DNA of 64,000 nucleotides from Flavobacterium sp. GTDB lineage: Bacteria > Bacteroidota > Bacteroidia > Flavobacteriales > Flavobacteriaceae. Shown here in pieces: positions 26,256-34,998 of the stretch (its first letter is position 1; each line of letters opens with the position of its first letter). The translations under genes were made by a program, and so were the position numbers. The notes under the pieces are model-generated. The model saw nothing but the letters and a program-made list of their open reading frames with translations. It was not told the DNA's origin and made no database searches. The stretch lies in assembly GCF_024710485.1 (NCBI RefSeq), contig NZ_JANJUQ010000045.1, positions 1 to 64,000 of the forward strand, given 5' to 3'.

Positions 26256-27001
26256 CAGGTTAGCAGTAATTGTGTTAAAATATAATTCGATAAAATGATT
26301 GTCACCGACGTCCATACAAACGAAACCGTACTGGCTTTACCTACTTCCAACGCGCCGCCTTTCATGTAATACCCGTGAAACGACGGAATAGTGGCGAGCA
26401 ACATCGCAAAAACCACAGTTTTGATAAAAGCATAAGCAATGTGAAACGGTATGAATTCTTGTTGTATTCCGGTGATAAAATCATTACTAGAGGCAAACCC
26501 GCCGTAAACTGAGGCAATCCAACCACCAAAAACACCTAAAAACATTGAAATTCCAATGACAAAAGGGTAGAGTAGCAAGGCAATAATTTTTGGAAAAATT
26601 AAATAGTTTAACGAATTCACACCCATCACTTCCAAGGCGTCAATTTGTTCGGTAACCCTCATGGTTCCTATACTCGAAGTAATGAATGAGCCCATTTTTC
26701 CCGCCATAATAATCGAGATAAAAGTGGGCGCAAACTCCAAAATAACCGATTGTCTAGTGGCAAAACCGATGAGGTATTTCGGAATCAACGGATTGGTCAA
26801 GTTCAAAGCCGTTTGTATCGACACTACGCCGCCAACGAAAAACGAAATAAAGCAAACAATCCCAAGTGAGTCAATGATCAAATCATCAATCTCCTTAAAA
26901 ATCAACTGTCGCATAGCCGACCATTTTGTGGGATTGCGGAAAACTTCCTTCAACATCAAGAAATATTTCCCAATTTGCGATAAATACCGAATGAGCATCA
27001 T
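26255..27001 (-). CDS. mlaE: MlaE-type ABC transporter permease
   Basis: Inner-membrane permease of the MlaE (DUF140) family, with about six membrane segments. Family features are VGGVVSIQTAL near residue 57 and GKMGSFITSSIGTMRVTEQIDALEVMGV near 100-128, the coupling region that contacts the ATPase. The 248 residues are a full length. The start is one of two adjacent ATG codons (27001 or 26998). It is coupled to the ATPase gene by a TGATG overlap. The organism's MCE partner and any outer-membrane partner lie elsewhere. Confidence 0.9.
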   Translation of the reverse strand: MMLIRYLSQIGKYFLMLKEVFRNPTKWSAMRQLIFKEIDDLIIDSLGIVCFISFFVGGVVSIQTALNLTNPLIPKYLIGFATRQSVILEFAPTFISIIMAGKMGSFITSSIGTMRVTEQIDALEVMGVNSLNYLIFPKIIALLLYPFVIGISMFLGVFGGWIASVYGGFASSNDFITGIQQEFIPFHIAYAFIKTVVFAMLLATIPSFHGYYMKGGALEVGKASTVSFVWTSVTIILSNYILTQLLLT

Positions 27002-27111
27002 AGGCCTAAAATAATGTCAAAAATAAGCAGAAGTTATGACCCGAGGAAAAATAAATTTCTTTATTTTTTGAATCGGCGAAGCAGTTATAAGTTATAAGTT
27101 TTTGGGTGTTT

Positions 27112-27258
27112 CCTTCTGCAGTCGCCTTTCAGCCTCGTGTCCCTTCGGGTCGGGCTATCCGTTACAATGTTTTTAGGATTGAATTTTTTCTTGCATTGGG
27201 CTACCGGGCTATTCTAAAAAGGATTTTCACTACACACGAGCGAAGCGACTGCCGAAGG
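27112..27258 (-). repeat. Structured intergenic element, copy 3 (long hairpin form)
   Basis: The ends CCTTCTGCAGTCGC (27112-27125) and GCGACTGCCGAAGG (27245-27258) pair in 13 of 14 positions, and CTCGTGT/ACACGAG continues the stem. Inside, on the minus strand, TAGTGAAAATCCTTTTT and TAACGGATAGCCCGACC match the arms of the other copies. It fills most of the 271-base gap between the glycosyltransferase gene and mlaE. Confidence 0.65.
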
Positions 27259-27272
27259 AATCCCTAGCTTTT

Positions 27273-28121
27273 TTAGAACAACTTCTCTTTCATCTTTTTC
27301 CAACGGTAATTTCGAATGAATTTCGCTTGTGCTTCTGAGACCAATAAAGGTTTTTTAGCCGATTTCGCTTTCCAAAACCCCTTGATGTAATCTACAAAAA
27401 GTAGCGGTTTGCCTTTTCGTATCGCCAATTTTAAAGAAGCAATGGCTGTGATGAAAAAGCCGTAACCCAAAGTGTAGAAAGCCTCGCCTTGTTTGTAACG
27501 CGCTGTTTTATTGTAATTGGCACCGGTTGGTTTGAGGTGTTTGACTTTCAGAGACGCATCGGTTACTACTTTCCAATCGTAAAATTTGCACAGCAACTCG
27601 TCAACAGTGTCCCAGCCCATAGCCGGTTTTAATCCGCCGATTTGTTGGAAAGTTGCTTTTCGATAGGCTTTAAAGGCGCCGCGAATATGGTCTTTGTCGG
27701 TTAAGTTTTCCAAAAGCCATTCTCCGTTTTTTTCAATGTAAGCAAAACCGCCAACCATCCCGATTTTGGCATCGGATTGAAAATGATGTATGATGGTTTC
27801 GAAATAATTCGGAGGGAAAATCAAATCGGCATCGGCTTTGACGATAATGTCGTATTGATCATCTAGTGTTTCTAATCCTTTTTGAAAGGCCAGAATAACT
27901 TTGCTGCCGGGCAAATGAATCGCATCGGAAGTAGCGTTGACCAATGAAATCCAAGGATGTTTTTTGGCAAAAGTCAGCACAATTTCGCCGGTTTTGTCAG
28001 TAGAATTGTCATTCACAATAACAGCTTTCTTTGGCAAAACCGTTTGGTCTGCCAAAGATTGTAGCGTCAGTGCCATAAAGGCCTCCTCGTTATGCGCCGG
28101 AATAACAATATAGTAGTTCAT
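27273..28121 (-). CDS. Family 2 glycosyltransferase
   Basis: Cytoplasmic, probably membrane-associated GT-A sugar transferase. IPAHNEEAF at the N-terminus and VNDNSTDKT near 38 are the nucleotide-sugar binding blocks, and KADADLIFP near 93 is the metal-binding DXD region. A basic C-terminus (SAKKPLLVS through RNYRWKKMKEK) with a short hydrophobic stretch (GYGFFITAIASLKLAI) may hold it at the membrane. Its ATG overlaps the stop codon of the upstream methyltransferase gene (TAATG), so the two probably modify the same glycan or lipid. Donor and acceptor are unknown. Confidence 0.88.
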   Translation of the reverse strand: MNYYIVIPAHNEEAFMALTLQSLADQTVLPKKAVIVNDNSTDKTGEIVLTFAKKHPWISLVNATSDAIHLPGSKVILAFQKGLETLDDQYDIIVKADADLIFPPNYFETIIHHFQSDAKIGMVGGFAYIEKNGEWLLENLTDKDHIRGAFKAYRKATFQQIGGLKPAMGWDTVDELLCKFYDWKVVTDASLKVKHLKPTGANYNKTARYKQGEAFYTLGYGFFITAIASLKLAIRKGKPLLFVDYIKGFWKAKSAKKPLLVSEAQAKFIRNYRWKKMKEKLF

Positions 28122-28645
28122 TATTTTACTCTTTCAGCATATACCAAATAGTAGCGAGGCGTAATCCAACGCAACAAAGGACGCAATCCTAACTTTTTTA
28201 CCGGATGGGTGAATTTTAGGCGGTCAACAATTTTGTAGCCGGCTTTTTCCAACAACCAATCGAGTTGCCAATCTTCAAACTCGTGGTAATGCCTGTCCCA
28301 CATATCGGTCTTACTACGATATGCCGGTGAAAACCACAAACGCAAAGGAATTGAGATCAATACTTTGTCAGCTTTTACGTTTTGTAACACTGTATAAGGA
28401 TTAAGCAAATGCTCAAAGATTTCGAAAGCAGTAAATACCTTGTAGTTTTCTTTTTGCAGAGTACTTTGGTCGTTGTCTACGTCTTCGCCCTTGGTATTGA
28501 TAACGGTATAACCATTGTCTTCCATGATTTTGGAAAACGGATTGGGAACACCCAAATCAAGAATGGTTTCGGAGGTTTTAACGTGTTTTTTTAAAAACTG
28601 TAAAGTAAGGTTAAATCGTTTGCTCGGATAGGTCTTCTCGTACAT
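28121..28645 (-). CDS. SAM-dependent methyltransferase-like protein
   Basis: Small class I methyltransferase-like protein (174 residues). ILDLGVPNPFS near 29-39 occupies the place of the SAM-binding loop but lacks the usual GxGxG. FEIFEHLLNPYTVL near 74-87 is the post-motif acidic segment common to methyltransferases of glycan clusters, and SIPLRLWF follows. It is coupled by TAATG to the glycosyltransferase gene downstream. The weak first motif leaves some doubt about activity. Confidence 0.75.
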   Translation of the reverse strand: MYEKTYPSKRFNLTLQFLKKHVKTSETILDLGVPNPFSKIMEDNGYTVINTKGEDVDNDQSTLQKENYKVFTAFEIFEHLLNPYTVLQNVKADKVLISIPLRLWFSPAYRSKTDMWDRHYHEFEDWQLDWLLEKAGYKIVDRLKFTHPVKKLGLRPLLRWITPRYYLVYAERVK

Positions 28646-28717
28646 AGCGTGTTAAAAAGATTGTCGTTAGGTATTCGGCAAAATTAAACTTTTAAACCTT
28701 TGAACGGATAAACTTTT

Positions 28718-29779
28718 TTACATTCTGTACACAATCGCATTCACATTCATTCCGGCACCTACGGAAGCAAACAAAATGACATCGCCTTTGTCCAGTTTAT
28801 GATTTTCCAATTCGCCCTTTACCAGTAAATCGTACAAAGTTGGGACTGTAGCTACACTTGAGTTTCCTAGTTTATGAATGCTCATTGGCATAATGCCTTC
28901 CGGTGCTTTTTGTCCATAAAGTTTGTAGAAGCGTTGAATAATGGCTTCGTCCATTTTTTCATTGGCTTGGTGTATGAGCACTTTTTTGATGTTACTGATA
29001 TCGATACCACTCGCGTCAACACATTCTTTCATGGCTTTGGGAACCTGACTTAAAGCAAATTCGTAAATTTTTCGCCCGTGCATTTTGATGTAACGCACAT
29101 CGGGATCGTGCTCTTTATTGAAAGAATTTCCGAAAAATAAATAATAGGCTTCGTCATACGTAAAAGTAGCAGAAGCGTGTGCTAAAATACCGCCTTCTTC
29201 TTCTTCTGTAGCTTCTATAATGGTAGCGCCGGCGCCGTCTGAGTAAATCATACTGTCGCGGTCGTGCATGTCTACTACACGAGATAAAGTTTCGGCTCCA
29301 ATCACCAAACATTTTTTGGCCATACCGGCTTTGATGAAAGCTTGTGCCTGAATCACACCTTCTATCCAGCCCGGACAACCGAAAAGCATATCATAGGCAA
29401 CACATTTAGGGTTTTTGACACGCAAATCAAATTTAACTCGGGTAGCTAAACTCGGCAAAATATCAGTTTGAATCGCGCCTTTTTTAACATTGCCGAAATT
29501 GTGGGCAAAGATAATATAGTCCAAAGTTTCGGGATCTATACCGGCGTTTTCAATCGCTTTTTTGGCAGCGATAGTAGCTATGTCTGAAGTTAATAAATCG
29601 TCAGAGACATAACGGCGTTCTTCAATGCCGGTGATGTCGTAAAATTTTTCGGTGATGACTTCGTTGGGTAATGGGAAAGGTGTACCGTCATCATTAAGGA
29701 AGACATGTTTAGTAAAATCCTTATTGGTCACTATTTCGGTCGGGATATAACTCCCGGAACCGGATATTTTAATGTTCAT
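28718..29779 (-). CDS. 3-oxoacyl-ACP synthase III family protein
   Basis: Thiolase-fold condensing enzyme of the FabH family. The catalytic triad is complete: Cys135 in DMLFGCPGW, His in VLIHQANEKM and Asn in KLGNSSVATVP. The 353 residues exceed ordinary FabH (about 320) because of an N-terminal insertion around FLNDDGTPFPLPNEV. That hints at a specialised acyl substrate rather than the housekeeping initiation step (inference). No acyl carrier protein or other fatty-acid gene is adjacent, and it seems to be transcribed alone. Confidence 0.88.
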   Translation of the reverse strand: MNIKISGSGSYIPTEIVTNKDFTKHVFLNDDGTPFPLPNEVITEKFYDITGIEERRYVSDDLLTSDIATIAAKKAIENAGIDPETLDYIIFAHNFGNVKKGAIQTDILPSLATRVKFDLRVKNPKCVAYDMLFGCPGWIEGVIQAQAFIKAGMAKKCLVIGAETLSRVVDMHDRDSMIYSDGAGATIIEATEEEEGGILAHASATFTYDEAYYLFFGNSFNKEHDPDVRYIKMHGRKIYEFALSQVPKAMKECVDASGIDISNIKKVLIHQANEKMDEAIIQRFYKLYGQKAPEGIMPMSIHKLGNSSVATVPTLYDLLVKGELENHKLDKGDVILFASVGAGMNVNAIVYRM

Positions 29780-29913
29780 GTGTAAAAGTAATAGTTCTAC
29801 TAAATTATTGATTTAATAATAACATTTAACGCTTTTATTTATTAATTGTTAATTTTTGCGAATTCGTTTGTTTTTTACTGTCTTTTTTTAACAAAATATA
29901 AATTATTCTCGTT

Positions 29914-29944
29914 TTTGTAAATAATTTAGATTGTTTTATTTTTG
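29914..29944 (+). promoter_or_regulatory. Consensus promoter abutting the start of the repeat protein gene
   Basis: TTTG (29914-29917), exactly 19 bases, TATTTTTG (29937-29944): a full match to the consensus. The first ATG comes only 8 bases after the box (29953), the second at 29959. The mRNA would be leaderless or nearly so. Confidence 0.75.
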
Positions 29945-29952
29945 AAAAAAAT

Positions 29953-31458
29953 ATGAATATGAAAAAACTTTACTTTCTCCTAGTAGCCTTGTTTAACGCA
30001 GCAGTAATTTATGCTCAAAATGATTTATGCGCTAATGCTATAGTCTTAACTCCCGGTTCATCTTGTACAACGGTTCAAGGCACATTTAATGGTGCAACAA
30101 TAGCAACACCTAAACCGAGTTGTGCCACGGATGCCTCTCAGGATGTTTGGTATAGTTTTGTTGCTACTGAGAAAATGATGGGTATAGTTTTATTTGGAAC
30201 CGCCGGAATCAGTAACGGTTTTGAAGTTAGAACCGGAAGTTGTGACGGTTCAATAATCATTTGCAGAAATGTTAACAATACAACGGGTTCAGGAGAAAGT
30301 CTAATTTATAACAACTATGAAATAGGAACCACTTATTATATTCGTGTTTTTAATGCTTTCATAGCAACGTCTTCCAATACTTTTTCTATTTGTTTGCAAA
30401 GTTATCCGGCGCCGGTCAATGACAATTGTACCAATGCAATTGTTTTGAATACTTCAACCGCATGTAATGCAGTTGAAGGAACATTTTCCGGTGCGACAAT
30501 AACTACTGCTGCCCCCGGATGTGCTGCGGATGCATCTCAAGATGTTTGGTATAGTTTTGTAGCAACTGAAAAAACAATGGGGATTCATTTATCAGGAACT
30601 TCGGGGATAAGTAATGGCTTTGAAGTTTTAACCGGTAATTGCAGCGGACCGTCATTCCTATGCAGAAATGCCAACAATGCCAGTAGTTCCGGTGAGAGTG
30701 TTCTGTTCAATAACTTTGAAATAGGGACAACCTATTTTGTCAGAGTTTTTAATGCATTTACAACCCCATCTATCAATACTTTTACGATTTGTGTGCAAAG
30801 CTATCCACAGCCTGCAAATGATAATTGTTCAAATGCTATCACGATTCAGCCCAATAGTAGTTGTACCACCAATACGGTAGCTTTAAGCGGTTCAACTTTA
30901 GATGGTGTGAGTTCTATATTTCCGTGTTCGCCTAATCCATCACAAGATGTCTGGTATAAGTTTACGGCAACTAATGCTTCCTTGACCATTTCCTTGTCTA
31001 CTGTTGTAGATGTTAGCAATGGTTATCAAGTTTATGAAGGAGGATGTAACGGAACGCTGGTGTATTGCAGAAATGCCAACGGAAATGGGTCTGGCGAAAC
31101 ATATACTTATGGTGCTTATACGGTTGGTAACGAGTATTATGTACGTGTGGTAAATGAATATTCGACACCGTTAACCACTTCAAGTTTTAATATTTGTGTG
31201 GTAGATGCAACACTGAGTTCTCCAGAAAATTCGCTTCAAAACGTAGCAGTTTATCCTAATCCTGCAAATGATTTTTTACAAGTAAGTAATGTTGAAGGTT
31301 TGACCGGTTATGAGTTATACAATCATTTGGGACAAATGATACGAAAGGATAAACTAAATAGTAATCTAATTAATATACAAGATTTACAAGCAGGTATTTA
31401 TGTGCTCAAGCTAACCAATGATTCGGGTTCAATAGTAAAAAAGATTATCAAACAATAA
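29953..31458 (+). CDS. Secreted protein with three internal repeats and type A sorting domain
   Basis: Type IX cargo of 501 residues; function unknown. The signal peptide ends at YAQ (about residue 22). Three tandem repeats of about 130 residues follow, each with a NDxCxNAI start, a SQDVWYSFVAT strand, an SNGFEV segment and a CRNxNN segment. Their cysteines are placed alike. Repeats one and two are far closer to each other than to the third, so they duplicated recently. The C-terminus (VAVYPNPANDFLQV, GYELYNHLGQM, AGIYVLKL, KKIIKQ) is a type A sorting domain. ATG 29953 or 29959 is possible. It ends at a bidirectional terminator. Confidence 0.9.
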   Translation: MNMKKLYFLLVALFNAAVIYAQNDLCANAIVLTPGSSCTTVQGTFNGATIATPKPSCATDASQDVWYSFVATEKMMGIVLFGTAGISNGFEVRTGSCDGSIIICRNVNNTTGSGESLIYNNYEIGTTYYIRVFNAFIATSSNTFSICLQSYPAPVNDNCTNAIVLNTSTACNAVEGTFSGATITTAAPGCAADASQDVWYSFVATEKTMGIHLSGTSGISNGFEVLTGNCSGPSFLCRNANNASSSGESVLFNNFEIGTTYFVRVFNAFTTPSINTFTICVQSYPQPANDNCSNAITIQPNSSCTTNTVALSGSTLDGVSSIFPCSPNPSQDVWYKFTATNASLTISLSTVVDVSNGYQVYEGGCNGTLVYCRNANGNGSGETYTYGAYTVGNEYYVRVVNEYSTPLTTSSFNICVVDATLSSPENSLQNVAVYPNPANDFLQVSNVEGLTGYELYNHLGQMIRKDKLNSNLINIQDLQAGIYVLKLTNDSGSIVKKIIKQ

Positions 31459-31491
31459 CAAAAAACGAGAGGTTAGTTCCTCTCGTTTTTT
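31459..31491. terminator. Bidirectional terminator overlapping the haemoglobin gene end
   Basis: ACGAGAGG and CCTCTCGT pair around TTAGTT, flanked by A and T runs. It ends the plus-strand secreted-protein gene. On the minus strand the stem encodes the last codons and the stop of the haemoglobin gene. Confidence 0.85.
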
Positions 31492-31850
31492 ATTTTAATT
31501 TGCATAACTGTTCCGATACTTAAGGCTTGGGTTTTGATTTGCTCTGCTTTTGGACCGACGAAGTTTTCATCGACTGTATTGTAAAAATGATTGAGCCAAA
31601 TTTTAAAAAGTTCCGGTGAAAGGTATGATTTGGCATTAACATCCAAATGAATTTGCGTTAAGTTTTTGGTATAACCGCCGGTGCCTAAAATCGCTTGAGA
31701 CCAAAAGGTAACCAAAATAGGTAAATGTTCTTCGAGTTTTATCTTGACTATATCAGTAAAAATATAGCTGATAGCCTCATCGGATAAGAGCTTTTTGTAG
31801 AATTCATCTACTAATAAATATAAATCGTCTTGGTTTTTGATGTCGTTCAT
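31473..31850 (-). CDS. Group III truncated haemoglobin
   Basis: Small haem protein of the 2-over-2 globin fold (125 residues), with a possible role in oxygen or nitric-oxide handling. LLVDEFYKKLLSD at the N-terminus, HLPILVTFWSQAILGTGGYTKN in the middle and the IHLDVN segment (likely proximal histidine) fit group III. The last five codons (KNERN and stop) lie within the terminator hairpin shared with the convergent neighbour. It appears to be transcribed alone. Its role is inferred only from the family. Confidence 0.87.
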   Translation of the reverse strand: MNDIKNQDDLYLLVDEFYKKLLSDEAISYIFTDIVKIKLEEHLPILVTFWSQAILGTGGYTKNLTQIHLDVNAKSYLSPELFKIWLNHFYNTVDENFVGPKAEQIKTQALSIGTVMQIKIKNERN

Positions 31851-31900
31851 GGTTTTTTATTTGATACAAAAGTAAAACTTCTCAAGGGTTTAGCAATAAA

Positions 31901-31937
31901 ACAAAAGGTTCCAAAGAATAAACTTGGAACCTTTTGT
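31901..31937 (-). terminator. Terminator downstream of gcvP
   Basis: AAAAGGTTCCAA and TTGGAACCTTTT form a perfect 12-base-pair stem, and on the minus strand it runs into TTTTGTTTTATT. It lies about 40 bases past the gcvP stop. Confidence 0.8.
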
Positions 31938-31977
31938 ATTACATTGTATTTTGTACTTCTAACTTCGTACTTTTAAA

Positions 31978-34821
31978 TTACATATACGCTTCAATCGGCG
32001 CACAAGAACAAACTAAGTTTCTGTCTCCGTAAGCATCATCTACTCGGCGAACACTTGGCCAGAATTTGTTTTCGTGGATGTACTCCAAAGGATAAGCAGC
32101 TTGCTCACGAGTGTATGGATAACTCCAAGTATCTGCTGTAAGCATGGCTAAAGTGTGCGGTGCATTTTTCAATACGTTGTTATTATCGTCAGCTGAGGCA
32201 GCAGCAATTTCTTTACGAATAGCAATCATGGCATCGCAAAAACGATCCAATTCGGCTAAATCTTCTGATTCAGTAGGCTCAATCATTAAAGTGCCGGCTA
32301 CCGGGAAAGAAACCGTTGGTGCGTGGAAACCGTAATCCATCAAACGTTTTGCAATGTCGGTTACTTCGATACCGTTTTGTTTGAAGGCACGACAATCCAA
32401 AATCATTTCGTGTGCCGCGCGTCCCATTTCTCCGGAATATAAAACCGGGTAATGTGCTTCCAAACGGGCTTTCATATAATTGGCATTTAAAATAGCGTGT
32501 TCAGTCGATTTTTTCAAGCCTTCAGCGCCTAACATGGTGATGTAGCCATAAGAAATCAAACACACTAAAGCAGAACCGTACGGTGCGGATGAGATGGCTG
32601 TAATGGCTTGTTCACCGCCAACTTTTACGATAGGATTGGTTGGTAAGAAAGGAACCAATTTTTCGTTAACGCAAATCGGACCAACACCAGGACCGCCTCC
32701 GCCATGCGGAATAGCAAATGTTTTGTGTAAGTTTAAGTGACAAACATCGGCACCAATGGTAGCCGGATTGGTCAAACCAACTTGGGCGTTCATGTTAGCG
32801 CCATCCATGTAGACTAAACCACCATTATCGTGAATAATTTTAGTGATTTCGCAAATAGCACTCTCAAATACACCGTGAGTTGACGGATAAGTCACCATTA
32901 AGGCCGAGAGATTGTCTTTATGCTCGATAGCTTTTGCTCTCAAATCTTCTACATCGATGTTACCGTTTTCCATGGTTTTGGTTACGATAATCTGCATACC
33001 GGCCATAGCTGCTGAAGCAGGATTGGTGCCGTGTGCCGAGGACGGAATCAAACACACATTTCTGTGAGCATCACCGCGTGACAAATGGTATGCACGAATC
33101 GCCATCAAACCGGCGTATTCGCCTTGCGCTCCTGAATTCGGTTGCAAAGTGGTGCCTGCAAAACCGGTTACTACATTCAGCTGTTGCTCCAGTTTTTTTA
33201 GCATGGTAAGATAACCTTCTGTTTGATCTGCCGGCGCAAATGGGTGAATGCTGTTCCAGTTTGGCATCGACAAAGGCAACATTTCAGCCGCCGCATTGAG
33301 TTTCATTGTACAAGAACCCAAGGAAATCATCGAGTGGTTTAACGACAAATCTTTGCGCTCTAATTTTTTGATGTAACGCATCAGCTGTGATTCAGAATGA
33401 TGGTTGTTGAATACTTCGTGTTGTAAAAACGTTGAGGTTCTTTCGAGTGAAGCAGGGAAATTATTTTGTGAACTTAAACCTGAAACCGTAAAAGCTTCTT
33501 TGCCGGTGGCTTCTGCAAAAATGGCTATGATTTGATTCAAATCGCTTAACGAAGTCGTTTCGTTTAAGGAAATTGAAATCGTTTGGTTGTCGATGTAAAA
33601 GAAGTTAACCTCTTGTTTTTCGGCTATGGCTTTTACTTTAACCGCATCTGCTTTTACTGAAATGGTATCAAAGAAAGCCGTATTGGTTTGGTAAACGCCT
33701 AATTTATTCAAAGCATCGGCCAGAGTTACTGCGGATGCATGTACTTTATTAGCGATGTATTTTAATCCTTTCGGTCCGTGAAAAACCGCGTACATTCCGG
33801 CCATAACCGCTAATAAAACTTGAGCGGTACAGATGTTAGAAGTCGCTTTTTCACGTTTGATGTGTTGCTCACGGGTTCCCAATGCCATACGCAAAGCGCG
33901 TTTTCCGTTGGCATCAATAGATACTCCGATGATACGGCCCGGCATAGAGCGTTTGTATTCCTCTTTAGTGGCGAAGTAGGCTGCATGTGGTCCGCCAAAG
34001 CCCATTGGAATACCAAAACGTTGTGTGGTTCCAACAACAACTGAAGCGCCCATTTCTCCCGGAGAAGTCAGTTTGGCTAACGATAAAATATCGGCAGCTA
34101 CGGCTACTTTAATTTCGTTTTCATTCGCCTTGGCAATAAAGGCAGCATAATCATTAACTTGTCCGAACTTGCCCGGATATTGTAGAATGGCTCCGAAGAA
34201 ATCGGATGAAAAATCAAAGGTTTCGTGGTTGCCTACGACCAGTTCGACACCGATAGGCGTAGAACGCGTTTGCAATACAGATAAGGTTTGCGGTAAAATT
34301 TCTTCGGAAACGAAAAATTTACAAGTATTGTTTTTCTTTTGGTCACGAGTGCGAACATCATAAAGTAGAGCCATCGCTTCGGCGGCAGCAGTTCCTTCAT
34401 CTAGTAGGGAAGCGTTGGCGATTTCCATGCCGGTCAATTCCATTACCATGGTCTGGAAATTCAAAATCGCTTCTAATCGGCCTTGTGCAATTTCGGCTTG
34501 GTAAGGTGTATAAGCAGTGTACCAACCCGGGTTTTCAAAAATATTTCTTTGGATTACAGCGGGCACTATAGTCGGATGGTATCCCAAACCAATGTATGAT
34601 TTAAATAATTTATTTTTTCTGCCCAACTCCTGAATGTGAGTCAAGTATTCATATTCGGTCATAGGAGCATCCAGATTTAAATCGTTTTTCAAGCGAATAT
34701 CGTCTGGAATAGTTTCGTAGATTAATTGGTCGAAGTTTTCCACTCCGATGGTTTTGAACATGTGGTTCAGGTCGCTTTCACGCGGACCGATGTGGCGTAA
34801 TGCAAATGCGTCTGTTTTCAT
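31978..34821 (-). CDS. gcvP: Glycine dehydrogenase (decarboxylating), P protein
   Basis: PLP enzyme of the glycine cleavage system: it decarboxylates glycine and hands the aminomethyl group to the H protein. At 947 residues it is the fused, two-half form. The N-terminal half starts [12 protein letters not shown], and the active C-terminal half carries the PLP lysine Lys700 in [33 protein letters not shown] and [15 protein letters not shown] segments ([12 protein letters not shown]) surround the cofactor. The gcvT and gcvH genes are not adjacent. It has its own terminator and a candidate -7 box, so it is monocistronic. Confidence 0.97.
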   Translation of the reverse strand: MKTDAFALRHIGPRESDLNHMFKTIGVENFDQLIYETIPDDIRLKNDLNLDAPMTEYEYLTHIQELGRKNKLFKSYIGLGYHPTIVPAVIQRNIFENPGWYTAYTPYQAEIAQGRLEAILNFQTMVMELTGMEIANASLLDEGTAAAEAMALLYDVRTRDQKKNNTCKFFVSEEILPQTLSVLQTRSTPIGVELVVGNHETFDFSSDFFGAILQYPGKFGQVNDYAAFIAKANENEIKVAVAADILSLAKLTSPGEMGASVVVGTTQRFGIPMGFGGPHAAYFATKEEYKRSMPGRIIGVSIDANGKRALRMALGTREQHIKREKATSNICTAQVLLAVMAGMYAVFHGPKGLKYIANKVHASAVTLADALNKLGVYQTNTAFFDTISVKADAVKVKAIAEKQEVNFFYIDNQTISISLNETTSLSDLNQIIAIFAEATGKEAFTVSGLSSQNNFPASLERTSTFLQHEVFNNHHSESQLMRYIKKLERKDLSLNHSMISLGSCTMKLNAAAEMLPLSMPNWNSIHPFAPADQTEGYLTMLKKLEQQLNVVTGFAGTTLQPNSGAQGEYAGLMAIRAYHLSRGDAHRNVCLIPSSAHGTNPASAAMAGMQIIVTKTMENGNIDVEDLRAKAIEHKDNLSALMVTYPSTHGVFESAICEITKIIHDNGGLVYMDGANMNAQVGLTNPATIGADVCHLNLHKTFAIPHGGGGPGVGPICVNEKLVPFLPTNPIVKVGGEQAITAISSAPYGSALVCLISYGYITMLGAEGLKKSTEHAILNANYMKARLEAHYPVLYSGEMGRAAHEMILDCRAFKQNGIEVTDIAKRLMDYGFHAPTVSFPVAGTLMIEPTESEDLAELDRFCDAMIAIRKEIAAASADDNNNVLKNAPHTLAMLTADTWSYPYTREQAAYPLEYIHENKFWPSVRRVDDAYGDRNLVCSCAPIEAYM

Positions 34822-34892
34822 TAAATTGTAAGGTTCTAAATGTATTTAGTTGTGTATGTTGGTTGCAAAACACTAAGGTTTTATAACGCCAA

Positions 34893-34900
34893 CAAAAGTA
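34893..34900 (-). promoter_or_regulatory. Candidate -7 box for gcvP
   Basis: The minus strand reads TACTTTTG, a full match to TAnnTTTG, 72 bases upstream of the start. No TTG at the expected distance was found. No glycine riboswitch-like fold was recognised in the leader. Confidence 0.4.
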
Positions 34901-34998
34901 ATTATTAATGTTCTAATTTTGTGCTAAACAAAGTCTAATATTTTGAGAATTTTTTAACCAAAACAGCTTCTTATTAACACATTGTTTATCTTTAAAGA

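Noticed and set aside
26256..26315. 20-residue N-terminal extension of the MlaF-like ATPase
   Set aside because: It overlaps the mlaE coding region, and the ATG at 26255 forms a standard TGATG coupling.
34822..34998. Glycine riboswitch upstream of gcvP
   Set aside because: The leader is A/T-rich and I could not find the conserved paired glycine aptamer cores.
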